Shown: one piece after another, positions 26,262-35,228 of the stretch
Numbering within the stretch: the stretch's first letter is position 1
Layout of the letters: each line of letters starts with the position of its first letter
NCBI GenBank assembly: GCA_024690605.1
Contig: JAILOV010000031.1
Span: forward strand, 1 to 60,496
Source of the DNA: Lachnospiraceae bacterium
GTDB lineage: Bacteria; Bacillota; Clostridia; Lachnospirales; Lachnospiraceae
Direction of reading: 5' to 3'
DNA: 60,496 bases
Program-made: the position numbers and the translations under genes
Notes under the pieces: generated by a model
What the model saw: the letters and a program-made list of their open reading frames with translations, nothing else
Told to the model about the DNA's origin: nothing
The model's database searches: none

Positions 26262-27938
26262 ATGATGCGTTCACTGTTCTCCGGCGTCGCCGGACTGAAA
26301 ACCCACCAGACGAGAATGGATGTCATCGGTAACAACATCGCCAATGTCAACACCACCGCCTACAAATCGCAGAGCATGACCTTTTCCGATATCATGTACC
26401 AGACGACCCAGAACGCCTCCGGCGCTTCCGAGCGTACCGGCGGTGTGAACGCCCGTCAGATCGGTCTCGGTGTCAAGACCAGCGCGATCTCCACGGCGAT
26501 CGAGCAGCAGGGCGCTTCCCAGACGACGAACAACCCGTTCGATATCATGATCTCCGGTGATGCGTTCTTTGTGGTCAACAACGGCACCGAGCAGCTCTAC
26601 ACCCGTGACGGCACGTTCTATGTGGACGGCGCAGGCAACCTCGCGATGCAGGCCACCGGTTATCTCGTGCAGGGATGGAAATCCTCGGACGGACAGACCG
26701 TGGACATCAACTCCGGCATCGGCAAGCTCCAGATCATGAATCCCGACAACCTTACCTATCCGCCGGCCGCCTCCACGGCAGCCGTCATGAGCGGCAACGT
26801 CGACGCCAACGATTCCAATGTGCGCTCGGACGCAGGACGCGTCATGACACTGGAATTCTATGACGACCGCGGCTATCTCTATACAGCCAAGTTCGCCGTC
26901 AAGCAGATGAAGAACGCGGACGGCACGCCGATGACATCGTCCAGCACTGAATATAAGGATGCTTCCGGTGCATCGGCTACGGATGAGAACAACCGCCCGC
27001 TCTACACCATCACCCTGACGGATATCCTGGATGCCAACAATGTTTCCATCGGTGCCGCCAAGCTTGCCAACAGTGTGACCTTCGGTGAGAGCCGCAGCTA
27101 TGAAAAGGGCATGACCGAGTCCAAGACGGATGCCGGTCTTCAGACGGCTCTGGGAACGGATTATGCGACCTTTGCCGGCGGCGGATCCCATCCCCTTCAG
27201 GACCTCAAATCCACCGCCAAAGCGGCGGACGGCAAGACCGCTTCCCCTCTGGCCGGTGTCGCCGGTGAGTATTTCGAACTCTCCGATGCGGTCATCGACA
27301 GTTACGGCAAGGATGCCACCTATACCTATGATGCAGCGACTGCAAAACTGACGATCAGCACCAACGGCAAGACGAACATCATCTCCTTTGATCCCGACAC
27401 GGGTGCTCTCACGAGCGGCGGCTCGCTCACGATCAAGTTTGACAACAAGGCACCTTCCGGCATGGAGAGCTTCCAGAACATCGCGGTGGATGCTTCCAGC
27501 CTGACCAACGTCAACACGAACGGCTCCTCGACCTTTAAGGCGACCAAGGGCGACAAGGAAGGACAGAACACCGGCCGTATGCTGGGCGAGATGAACGGGA
27601 TTTCGGTCGAGGTCTCCGGCAAGATCTACGCCTCCTACTCGAACGGCCAGTCAAAACTCCTGGGCCAGATCGCATCGGCGGAGTTCGCCAACGCCTCCGG
27701 TCTGGAGAAGGGCGGCGACAACCTGTACCGGGCGACCAACAACTCCGGTGAGGCGACGATCCAGGATATCACCGTCGACGGCGGCAAGATGAACACCGGT
27801 GTGCTGGAAATGTCCAATGTCGACCTCTCCAGCGAGTTCACGACGATGATCACCACGCAGCGAGGCTTCCAGGCCAACAGCCGTATCATCACCGTTTCGG
27901 ACACACTGCTTGAGGAACTCACAAACCTGAAGAGATAA
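26262..27938 (+). CDS. flgE: Flagellar hook protein FlgE
   Basis: 558 residues, larger than enteric FlgE (about 400), as common in Clostridia. The N-terminal MDVIGNNIANVNTTAYKS and C-terminal MITTQRGFQANSRIITVSD terminal helices are canonical. The middle 400 residues form the surface-exposed D1-D2 domains, rich in Thr, Ser, Ala and Asp. The ribosome site is CGGAGG. A strong terminator follows, closing this transcription block. Confidence 0.97.
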   Translation: MMRSLFSGVAGLKTHQTRMDVIGNNIANVNTTAYKSQSMTFSDIMYQTTQNASGASERTGGVNARQIGLGVKTSAISTAIEQQGASQTTNNPFDIMISGDAFFVVNNGTEQLYTRDGTFYVDGAGNLAMQATGYLVQGWKSSDGQTVDINSGIGKLQIMNPDNLTYPPAASTAAVMSGNVDANDSNVRSDAGRVMTLEFYDDRGYLYTAKFAVKQMKNADGTPMTSSSTEYKDASGASATDENNRPLYTITLTDILDANNVSIGAAKLANSVTFGESRSYEKGMTESKTDAGLQTALGTDYATFAGGGSHPLQDLKSTAKAADGKTASPLAGVAGEYFELSDAVIDSYGKDATYTYDAATAKLTISTNGKTNIISFDPDTGALTSGGSLTIKFDNKAPSGMESFQNIAVDASSLTNVNTNGSSTFKATKGDKEGQNTGRMLGEMNGISVEVSGKIYASYSNGQSKLLGQIASAEFANASGLEKGGDNLYRATNNSGEATIQDITVDGGKMNTGVLEMSNVDLSSEFTTMITTQRGFQANSRIITVSDTLLEELTNLKR

Positions 27939-27951
27939 GCACAATGACATA

Positions 27952-27986
27952 AGCCCCCCGGTGCATATTCACCGGGGGGCTCTGTT
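27952..27986 (+). terminator. Strong intrinsic terminator after flgE
   Basis: AGCCCCCCGGTG (27952-27963) pairs perfectly with CACCGGGGGGCT (27970-27981) across a 6-nt loop, then a T-rich tail. It separates flgE from flbD. Confidence 0.85.
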
Positions 27987-28028
27987 TATTACGTTGATTT
28001 GTGATCAATATTTCGTTCACATTCTTTC

Positions 28029-28057
28029 TTTACCGAAAGCTGAAATCGTGCTATGAT
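28029..28057 (+). promoter_or_regulatory. Sigma A promoter of flbD-motA-...-flhB
   Basis: TTTACC (28029-28034), 17-nt spacer, TATGAT (28052-28057). Lies after the flgE terminator, restarting transcription of the second half of the cluster. Confidence 0.55.
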
Positions 28058-28092
28058 ATTTAAGATTATTTTATCGTGGGGGTATGGGGCGC

Positions 28093-28287
28093 ATGATCGA
28101 GGTCACCAGGATGAACGGCATGAAGATCACGGTGAACAGCGACCTGATCCTCACGGTGGAAGAAACGCCTGATACCCTGCTCACCTTTACATCCGGACAG
28201 AAGCTTCTGGTGAAAGAGAGCAGGCAGGAGATCATAGAAGAGGTAAAAGCCTATAAAAAAGGGATTCTCGCAGGCATTTCGGATTGA
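28093..28287 (+). CDS. flbD: FlbD/SwrD family flagellar protein
   Basis: 64 residues starting MIEVTRMNGMKITVNSDLI, the PF06289 FlbD signature. In B. subtilis the homologue SwrD raises motor torque. An ATG at 28084 is also possible, but the GTGGGGG site is too close to it and spaced correctly for 28093. It is the first gene of this transcription block, directly upstream of the stator genes, which fits a torque-related role. Confidence 0.9.
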   Translation: MIEVTRMNGMKITVNSDLILTVEETPDTLLTFTSGQKLLVKESRQEIIEEVKAYKKGILAGISD

Positions 28288-28335
28288 CGAAATGATGCGG
28301 GGTTTCCGGGTTTTTGTGTGTAAGGAGCAGCTTCA

Positions 28336-29151
28336 GTGGATATAGCGTCACTCATCGGACTTCTCATGTGCTTTATCGCCATGATCGTCGGTATCATCAC
28401 ATCCGGCGGTGTGGGCGCGTTCAAGAATTTCGTCGATATTCCTTCCTTCTTCGTTACGGTTGTCGGTGCGTTTATGTGCGTGCTGGCGTCCAACACGATG
28501 CCGGACTTCCTTGCCGGATTAAAGTCCATCAAGCTGATCTTCAAACTGCCGGCCAACAATGTCTCGGAGAACATCCGGCAGATCATCGCACTGTCCAACA
28601 CCGCGAGAAAAGAGGGTCTGCTCGCACTGGAAGAGGCGGCCGGCAATATCGAGGATGAATTCCTGAAGAAGGGTCTGCTCCTCATTGTTGACGGTACGGA
28701 CCCCGAGCTGGTCAAGAGTATTCTGGAAGCGGAAATGGACGCGGTCGATTCCCGGCACAAGATGCGGATCTCGGTCTGGGAGGACATCGGCTCGATGGGC
28801 CCTGCCTGGGGTATGATCGGAACACTGCTCGGTCTGGTCAACATGCTGCAGGCTATGGATGATCCTTCCGCGATCGGCCCGAACATGGCGGTCGCTCTGA
28901 TCACGACGCTGTACGGCTCCGTTATCGCAAACTGGCTGTGCGCGCCGACCGCAACAAAGCTGAAGCATCTGAACAATGACGAATACACGACCAAGAGTAT
29001 CATGATCGAGGGCATTCTCTCCATTCAGGCAGGTGAGAACCCCCGTGTGACGGAAGAAAAGCTCAAGTCCTTCCTGTCGCCCGCCGATAAGGCGGCCTTT
29101 GAGGCGGCCAACGGCGGCGGTGGCGAAGGCGGTGGCGGTGGTGAGGAATAA
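28336..29151 (+). CDS. motA: Flagellar stator protein MotA
   Basis: 271 residues. GTG start with AAGGAG 8 nt upstream. Four membrane segments, with the third and fourth around DIGSMGPAWGMIGTLLGLVNML and VALITTLYGSVIANWL; the cytoplasmic loop carries the charged residues that meet FliG. The last ~14 residues are Gly/Glu only (ANGGGGEGGGGGEE), unusual for MotA. Paired with motB 19 nt later. Confidence 0.95.
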   Translation: MDIASLIGLLMCFIAMIVGIITSGGVGAFKNFVDIPSFFVTVVGAFMCVLASNTMPDFLAGLKSIKLIFKLPANNVSENIRQIIALSNTARKEGLLALEEAAGNIEDEFLKKGLLLIVDGTDPELVKSILEAEMDAVDSRHKMRISVWEDIGSMGPAWGMIGTLLGLVNMLQAMDDPSAIGPNMAVALITTLYGSVIANWLCAPTATKLKHLNNDEYTTKSIMIEGILSIQAGENPRVTEEKLKSFLSPADKAAFEAANGGGGEGGGGGEE

Positions 29152-29170
29152 ACCACCTTTGGAGTAACGA

Positions 29171-29995
29171 ATGGCAAAGAAACCGGAAGAACCCCCGAAG
29201 GGAGCACCAGCCTGGCAATCAACCTTCGCGGATCTGATGAATCTGCTGCTGTGCTTCTTCGTGCTTCTGTTCTCGATGTCCTCGATCGAGAAAGAGAAGT
29301 TTGAAGCGGTTGCCGCCTCATTTTCGCAGGCGTTCAACATTTTTGACGGCGGTGAGATGTCGCTCGGTGAGGGCGCTCTCATCGGTGACGGTGTGTCGCA
29401 GCTCAACGAGCTCAATATCTTCATCGATTCCATGGGAACCTCGGAGGAGCAGCAGAAGGACAAGACCAAGGACAAGGAACACGATGAGGATTATGACAAG
29501 CAGGAGGAGGCACTGCAGGAACAGCTGGAGGCTTCCGAAAAGCTTGCAGAGCAGATCGCCGAAGCGCTGGAGGCTGCCGGGATCACGGATCAGGTGGAAC
29601 TCAACTTTACCAGTCAGTATGTGCAGCTGACGCTGCAGGGTTCGATCCTGTTTGACTCCGGTAAAGTAGATATCAAGGAGGAGGCGATCCCGATCCTCAC
29701 GAAGATCGGTGCGATTTTAGAGCGTTACGCCGGCGGCACGATCGAGATCGAGGGGCATACGGACAATGTCCCGATGTCGGGCGCCAAGTACTCCAACAAC
29801 GATGAGCTTTCGGCAGGGCGTGCGCTTTCCGTGTTCAATTATCTGGTGGAGAACACCACACTCGATCCGGCGAGGATCATGCACACGGGCCGCGGAGAGT
29901 ACATCCCGGTCGCGACGAACGAGACGCCTGAGGGAAGAGCCAAGAACCGGCGCGTGGAGATCAGGATCTACAACCCGCTGTCGCCGATCTATTGA
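29171..29995 (+). CDS. motB: Flagellar stator protein MotB
   Basis: 274 residues. The single membrane helix contains the ion-carrying aspartate D21 (FADLMNLLLCFFVLLFSMS). It is followed by a plug region, a long Glu/Gln/Lys-rich helix (about 95-135) and the OmpA-like peptidoglycan-binding domain (IEIEGHTDNVPMSG, NRRVEIRI). It anchors the stator to the wall. Confidence 0.95.
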   Translation: MAKKPEEPPKGAPAWQSTFADLMNLLLCFFVLLFSMSSIEKEKFEAVAASFSQAFNIFDGGEMSLGEGALIGDGVSQLNELNIFIDSMGTSEEQQKDKTKDKEHDEDYDKQEEALQEQLEASEKLAEQIAEALEAAGITDQVELNFTSQYVQLTLQGSILFDSGKVDIKEEAIPILTKIGAILERYAGGTIEIEGHTDNVPMSGAKYSNNDELSAGRALSVFNYLVENTTLDPARIMHTGRGEYIPVATNETPEGRAKNRRVEIRIYNPLSPIY

Positions 29996-30015
29996 CATAG
30001 GCAAGGAGGATAGCA

Positions 30016-30552
30016 ATGAAAAGAAACATGCTGGCGATCATCATTCTGGCTGTGAGTGTCGTGAACCTTGCGATGAGCGCCTTTATGATGCTGACCGTGA
30101 TGAACACAAACTCCAAAACGGTCAAGCTCATCGCCGATGTGGCTGCGGCGGTCAATATTGACAATACGACGATCCTGCCGGCGGAGGGCGGCGGTGTGGG
30201 CGCACCGGTCAACGTGCCGATGGACAAGACCGTCACTTATGATATTGCAGGCGAGGACAAGATGACGATCGCGTTCCGGCCCGGTGATGACGGTGAGACG
30301 CATTACGGACAGGTGGAGGTCGTGCTCCTCATGAATTCCGACAGTGACGGCTACAAGACCTTTGGCGGCGACATGGACAGCAGAAAGAGCGTGATCAAGT
30401 CCAAGATCCTCGAGATCATGTCGGGTTACACGGTCGATGAGTGCCGCGGCAACGAATCGGTCGTGCAGCAGCAGATCCTTGAAGCGCTGCAGGAGCTGTT
30501 TGACTCCGACTTTATTTTTAAAGTGAACTTCTCCTCGATCACTTATGCTTAA
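30016..30552 (+). CDS. fliL: Flagellar basal-body associated protein FliL
   Basis: 178 residues. An N-terminal membrane helix (about 5-25) precedes an extracytoplasmic domain with the C-terminal pattern KSKILEIMSGYTVDEC. FliL surrounds and stabilises the stator. The ribosome site is AAGGAGG. Moderate sequence divergence, but position and topology fit. Confidence 0.85.
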   Translation: MKRNMLAIIILAVSVVNLAMSAFMMLTVMNTNSKTVKLIADVAAAVNIDNTTILPAEGGGVGAPVNVPMDKTVTYDIAGEDKMTIAFRPGDDGETHYGQVEVVLLMNSDSDGYKTFGGDMDSRKSVIKSKILEIMSGYTVDECRGNESVVQQQILEALQELFDSDFIFKVNFSSITYA

Positions 30553-30563
30553 GGAGAACACTT

Positions 30564-31574
30564 TTGGCTGATGTATTATCGCAAAGCGAGATCGATGCGC
30601 TCTTAAACGGTCTGTCCAGCGGTGAACTGGATGCGACGGAGCTGCAGCAGACGGACGAGAAAAAGGTCAAGGACTATGATTTCGCCCGTCCTGCCAAGTT
30701 CTCCAAGGAGCATCTGCGCACGCTGGAGATCATTCATGAGCACTACGGCCGTCTGATATCCACGACACTGCCGCTCTATGTGCGCAAAAACGTCACGGTG
30801 GCGGTGGCCAACTCGGAAACGGTCACCTTTTCCGAGTTCAGCAATGCGTTGTCCAACCCGGTCATTCTGGGGATCGTGGATTTTCAGCCGTTGCAGGGCA
30901 CGATCCTGCTGGAGATCCAGTCGAATCTGGGCTTCGCGTTCATTGACCGGATGCTCGGCGGCGAGGGAACACCGATCGAGAAGGCAAGGCCCTTTACGGA
31001 TATCGAGATGCCGCTGATCGGCCGCTTTCTGGAGATCTGCATGAACCTGCTGGTGGAGCCCTGGCAGAACGTGCTGGATATCGCGCCGGTCATGAACAGG
31101 ATCGAGACAAACCCGCAGTTTGCGCAGGTGATCTCGCCCACGGACATGATCGCGATCGTGACGCTCAATATCAAGATGGGCGATGTGGAGGGTCTGATGA
31201 ATGTCTGCCTTCCGTACTTCACGCTTGAGAGTGTCATGGACAGGCTCAATACCAAGTACTGGTACTCCTCGATGCAGCGCTCCGGCGATGAGCACTACGA
31301 AGAGTATCTGGAAGCTTTGATCCGCAGAGTGGATGTACCGCTCAAGGCGGTTCTGGGAAGCTGTCAGGTGTCGGTCAATGACTTCATCCACCTGCAGCGG
31401 GGGGATATCATCCGGCTCAACAACCGGCCGGACGGCGATCTCAAGATCTTTGTCGGAAGTATCTACAAATTTGACGCATTGCCGGGAACAGTCAGGGATA
31501 ACTACGCGATCCGCGTGACGACGGTCATCAGAGAAGAGGAGGAAGAGCATGGACGGGATGCTATCACAGGATGA
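30564..31574 (+). CDS. fliM: Flagellar motor switch protein FliM
   Basis: 336 residues. TTG start with AAGGAG 7 nt upstream. The N-terminal CheY-P-binding peptide LSQSEIDALLNGL is present, followed by a CheC-like middle domain and a C-terminal SpoA domain (DFIHLQRGDIIRLNNRPDGD). It is part of the C-ring. The fliY start lies inside its last 26 bases. Confidence 0.97.
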   Translation: MADVLSQSEIDALLNGLSSGELDATELQQTDEKKVKDYDFARPAKFSKEHLRTLEIIHEHYGRLISTTLPLYVRKNVTVAVANSETVTFSEFSNALSNPVILGIVDFQPLQGTILLEIQSNLGFAFIDRMLGGEGTPIEKARPFTDIEMPLIGRFLEICMNLLVEPWQNVLDIAPVMNRIETNPQFAQVISPTDMIAIVTLNIKMGDVEGLMNVCLPYFTLESVMDRLNTKYWYSSMQRSGDEHYEEYLEALIRRVDVPLKAVLGSCQVSVNDFIHLQRGDIIRLNNRPDGDLKIFVGSIYKFDALPGTVRDNYAIRVTTVIREEEEEHGRDAITG

Positions 31575-32790
31575 GATAAACGCTCTCCTGAACGGCATGG
31601 ACGCTACAGGCGGCGGTGACGACGGCGGAAGTCCCCTGGAGGGCGCCGGCGTTTCCGGTGCAGGTGTTTCCGATGGCAGCGAGGAGCTGTCCGACGTCGA
31701 AAAGGATGCGATCGGCGAGGTGGCAAACATCTCGATGGGATCCTCCGCTACGACGCTTTATTCGCTGCTCAATCTTAAGGTCAACATCACGACACCGCAG
31801 GTGGAACTCGCCACCTGGAAAAATGTCCTCGAGGATTACGCGAGACCCTGCGTGTTCACCGTCATCAAGTACACGGTCGGTCTTGACGGCAGCAACATCC
31901 TCATCCTCAAGGAAAAGGACGTGCTGATCATCACCGATCTGATGATGGGCGGAGACGGCACCAATGTGGAAAACAAGGAGCTCGGCGATCTGGAGCTCTC
32001 AGCGATCTCCGAGGCGATGAACCAGATGATGGGGGCGGCGGCAACTTCGCTCTCCACCATGCTGGGGGAGAAGATCGATATCTCTCCGCCGGAGTCGACG
32101 CTTCTTGATCTGACCGAGCAGGATCCGGCTTCGATCTCGCCGTTCCTTGCGGGCACATTTGTCAAGATCACCTTCCGCATGCAGATCGGTGATCTGATCG
32201 ATTCGGCACTGATGCAGCTGTATCCGATCGATTTTGCCCGGACGCTTTATGACACCTTCATCAATTCCACGCAGGCCTCGGCCGCGGAAGCTCCCGCCGC
32301 GCCTGCACCGGCACCTGCCCCCGCACCGGCACCGGCTCCTGCGCCCGCGCCGGCACCGATGCCGCAGATGGCACCGGCCCCCGACATGTCCATGCAGCAG
32401 CCGCAGATGCAGCCGCAGATGCAGCAGATGCCGCAGATGGGCATGCCGATGATGCAGCCCATGATGCCGATGATGCAGCCGATGCAGATGATGCCGCAGG
32501 ACTATCAGTCGGCGCAGTTCCAGAGCTTCCCGACGGATATCTCGACGATCCCCGGCGCGGAGAACATCAATCTGATCCAGGATGTGCCGCTTGAGGTGAC
32601 GGTCGAGCTGGGACGCACCAGACGACCGATCTCGGATATCCTTGATTTTGCACCCGGCACGATCGTGGAACTGGACAAGATCGCCGGCGAACCGGTCGAT
32701 GTGCTGGTCAACGGGAAGCTTGTCGCCAAGGGCGAGGTCGTGGTCATCGAGGAGAGCTTCGGTGTCCGCGTGACGGAGATCGTGAAATAA
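31549..32790 (+). CDS. fliY: Flagellar motor switch phosphatase FliY
   Basis: 413 residues. It opens with its own CheY-binding peptide LSQDEINALLNGM, then a CheC-type domain with two phosphatase motifs (EVANISMGSSATTL and EAMNQMMGAAATSL), and ends with a FliN-type SpoA domain (VPLEVTVELGRTRRPISDIL). Residues 248-270 are an Ala-Pro repeat and 271-317 are Met/Gln/Pro-rich (18 Met in 47), an unusual linker. It removes phosphate from CheY-P at the motor. Overlaps fliM by 26 nt. Confidence 0.96.
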   Translation: MDGMLSQDEINALLNGMDATGGGDDGGSPLEGAGVSGAGVSDGSEELSDVEKDAIGEVANISMGSSATTLYSLLNLKVNITTPQVELATWKNVLEDYARPCVFTVIKYTVGLDGSNILILKEKDVLIITDLMMGGDGTNVENKELGDLELSAISEAMNQMMGAAATSLSTMLGEKIDISPPESTLLDLTEQDPASISPFLAGTFVKITFRMQIGDLIDSALMQLYPIDFARTLYDTFINSTQASAAEAPAAPAPAPAPAPAPAPAPAPAPMPQMAPAPDMSMQQPQMQPQMQQMPQMGMPMMQPMMPMMQPMQMMPQDYQSAQFQSFPTDISTIPGAENINLIQDVPLEVTVELGRTRRPISDILDFAPGTIVELDKIAGEPVDVLVNGKLVAKGEVVVIEESFGVRVTEIVK

Positions 32791-32813
32791 CGGAGGGCAC
32801 TGACACGGCAGGA

Positions 32814-33209
32814 ATGGTTCTCTCACAGGCGACAAGACTGGGCTCGGTATCCCAGCTTCTCACGATCCTGTCGATCTTTGTTCTGGTGCTCCTGCTGGCA
32901 TGGGGCTCCGCGAAGATCCTGGCGCATTACAACCGGGCCGGTGCTTCTTCGCACGGCAACATGGAACTTGTGGAAGCTTTTCGGATCAGCACGACGCAGG
33001 TTGTTGAGATCCTGCGGATCGGAGACCGTTATATCGCCATTGCCGTGTCCAAAGATCAGGTAGAGAAGCTCGGTGAATGGGGCCAGGACGAACTGCATCT
33101 TGAAAATCCCGCAGGCGGCGCAGGAGAGGGGATGACCCGCCCTTCCGTTTTTCGGGAACTGCTGGAAAAACATGCAAAGAAGAATTCGGAATCATCGGAA
33201 AGATCATAG
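32814..33209 (+). CDS. fliO: Flagellar biosynthetic protein FliO (FliZ)
   Basis: 131 residues. One membrane helix (about 14-32, LLTILSIFVLVLLLAWGSA) is followed by the small cytoplasmic domain typical of FliO (VVEILRIGDRYIAIAVSKDQ). It assists FliP ring assembly. The best ribosome match GGAGGG lies 17 nt before the ATG, so initiation is weak. It follows fliY directly; cheY, found here in B. subtilis, is absent. Confidence 0.88.
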   Translation: MVLSQATRLGSVSQLLTILSIFVLVLLLAWGSAKILAHYNRAGASSHGNMELVEAFRISTTQVVEILRIGDRYIAIAVSKDQVEKLGEWGQDELHLENPAGGAGEGMTRPSVFRELLEKHAKKNSESSERS

Positions 33210-34152
33210 AACTGCGCAGGGCATCGCTAAGCACATGCGCGGGAGAAGGGCGGTCGTCGCGGCCGCTTTTTTCGCATTTCTTGTCTTTCTTTTCTTCGGG
33301 ATCTCCGCAAAGCCGCTGACTGCGCATGCCGCTGTCTATGATCCCAGGACCCGTGTCATCGAGAACCAGACGACGGATCCGACGGTGGATACGGATCCTC
33401 CTGCGACCGGCTCCATGGCTGACCGGACCAACATCAGCGAACCGGGCACGGCGGAATCCCCCGAGGATCTTGCGGAGCTGAATATCGCCAACACGGTGAC
33501 GCTCACCTATGATAACGGAAACGGAACGCTGAACGGTGCGCTCCGGATCCTCATCACCCTGACACTGATCTCCCTGACACCGCTGCTTCTCATGATGATG
33601 ACGTCGTTTACGCGCATCATCGTGGTCATGCATTTCACGAGACAGGCGCTGGCGACGCAGACGGCGCCGCCCAATATGGTCATCATGGGGCTGACGCTGT
33701 TTCTGACGCTCTTTATCATGGAGCCTACGCTGACGCAGGCCTACAATGACGCGGTGATCCCTTTCGAGAACGGAGAGATGGATCAGCAGGTCTTTTTCGA
33801 GACGGCGATGCAGCCGTTTCGCACGTTCATGTACCGGCAGACGCAGACCAAGGATGTGCGCATGTTCATGGACATTTCGAACACGGAGTGGAACGGGGAA
33901 CTGGAGGACATCCCCAACATCATCCTGATCCCGAGTTTCGTGGTGAGTGAGCTCCGTACCGGATTTATCATCGGTTTCATCATCTATGTGCCGTTCATCG
34001 TGATCGATATGGTGGTTGCCAGTGTCCTGATGAGCATGGGCATGATGATGCTGCCGCCCACAACGATATCGATGCCTTTCAAGATCCTGCTCTTTGTTTT
34101 GGCCGACGGTTGGAATCTCGTGATCGGCGGCCTTGTGAAGACGTTTTACTAA
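33172..34152 (+). CDS. fliP: Flagellar export gate protein FliP
   Basis: 326 residues in this frame. The core shows the FliP patterns MMTSFTRIIVVMHFTRQALATQ, TLTQAYNDAVIP and PNIILIPSFVVSELRTGFIIGF. The ATG at 33172 overlaps fliO by 38 nt; a second ATG at 33235 would open with a textbook signal peptide ending in AHA and may be the true start (305 residues). The stretch between signal and first core helix (about 60 residues) is longer than in model FliP. It forms the export pore with FliQ and FliR. Confidence 0.95.
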   Translation: MQRRIRNHRKDHRTAQGIAKHMRGRRAVVAAAFFAFLVFLFFGISAKPLTAHAAVYDPRTRVIENQTTDPTVDTDPPATGSMADRTNISEPGTAESPEDLAELNIANTVTLTYDNGNGTLNGALRILITLTLISLTPLLLMMMTSFTRIIVVMHFTRQALATQTAPPNMVIMGLTLFLTLFIMEPTLTQAYNDAVIPFENGEMDQQVFFETAMQPFRTFMYRQTQTKDVRMFMDISNTEWNGELEDIPNIILIPSFVVSELRTGFIIGFIIYVPFIVIDMVVASVLMSMGMMMLPPTTISMPFKILLFVLADGWNLVIGGLVKTFY

Positions 34153-34161
34153 GGAGAGACC

Positions 34162-34431
34162 ATGTCAGTCAATGATGTCGACATGATCATACAGGATGCG
34201 CTGTTCCTTGTGATCCGGCTGGCGGCACCGCCGCTTCTGGTATCACTCGTCGTCGGTCTGGCGATCTCCATCTTTCAGACGGTCACCTCGATCCAGGAGC
34301 AGACGCTGACCTCGATCCCCAAGATCATCCTCACATTCGTGACGATCATTCTTCTGGGCAACTGGATGGCGACCTCACTGACTGATTACATCAACGGACT
34401 CTGGGGGAATTTGAGTCTCTATATCCGTTAG
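34162..34431 (+). CDS. fliQ: Flagellar export gate protein FliQ
   Basis: 89 residues, two membrane hairpins with the FliQ signature SIFQTVTSIQEQTLTSIPKI. Ribosome site AAGGAG. Lies between fliP and fliR. Confidence 0.97.
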   Translation: MSVNDVDMIIQDALFLVIRLAAPPLLVSLVVGLAISIFQTVTSIQEQTLTSIPKIILTFVTIILLGNWMATSLTDYINGLWGNLSLYIR

Positions 34432-34442
34432 CGTAAGCGATC

Positions 34443-35228
34443 ATGATCGACTATTCTTTCAGCTACGGCGATCTTGAATATTTCCTGCTCATCCTCATGC
34501 GGGTGGCGAGTTTCATCGCCGTCGCACCGGTCTTCGGCATGCAGGGCGTGCCGCCCAACCGTGTCAAGATCATGACGGCACTCCTGATCTCCATTCTGCT
34601 CTACGGTACGGTGCCGATGGTGCCGCTTTCCTATGACACGGTGTTCGGCTATGCGATCATTGTCATCAAGGAGGTGGCGGTCGGGATCTTTCTTGGACTG
34701 GCGGCGCAGATCGTGACCACGATCACGGCTTTTGCCGGCAATCTCGTCGATATGCAGGTGGGCCTCTCGATGGTCTCGCTGTTTGATCCGGTTTCCCGCA
34801 ACCAGGTGACGGTTTCCGGCTCGCTCTACCAGTACACGCTGCTCGCCATGATGCTGATCAGCGGCATGTACCGGTTTATTCTCAGCGCGCTCACGGATTC
34901 CTTTACGCTGATCCCCGTCAACGGCGCGGTGATCCACACGGATCGTCTGCTCGCGCAGGTGATGACCTATTTCACCAACTACATCGTGATCGGATTCCGC
35001 ATCTGTCTGCCGGTCTTTATCATCACGTTTGTCATCAATATCGTGCTGGGTGTGCTTGCCAAGGTCTCCCCGCAGATGAACATGTTCGCGGTCGGTATCC
35101 AAATCAAGATGCTGGTCGGTCTCGGGGTCATGTACCTCACCTGCCGGATGCTCGGTGACGCATCCAATTTTGTGTTCCGGTATATGCAGGAGATGGTGAA
35201 CGGCTTTACAAAGGCGATGATGCCATGA
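34443..35228 (+). CDS. fliR: Flagellar export gate protein FliR
   Basis: 261 residues, polytopic (about six membrane segments), with the FliR patterns VFGMQGVPPNRVKI and DMQVGLSMVSLFDP. The final residues overlap the flhB ATG (ATGA). Confidence 0.95.
   Translation: MIDYSFSYGDLEYFLLILMRVASFIAVAPVFGMQGVPPNRVKIMTALLISILLYGTVPMVPLSYDTVFGYAIIVIKEVAVGIFLGLAAQIVTTITAFAGNLVDMQVGLSMVSLFDPVSRNQVTVSGSLYQYTLLAMMLISGMYRFILSALTDSFTLIPVNGAVIHTDRLLAQVMTYFTNYIVIGFRICLPVFIITFVINIVLGVLAKVSPQMNMFAVGIQIKMLVGLGVMYLTCRMLGDASNFVFRYMQEMVNGFTKAMMP

Noticed and set aside
32290..32499. Low-complexity FliY linker as a frameshift or pseudogene sign
   Set aside because: The frame stays open and the SpoA domain continues in the same frame after it.
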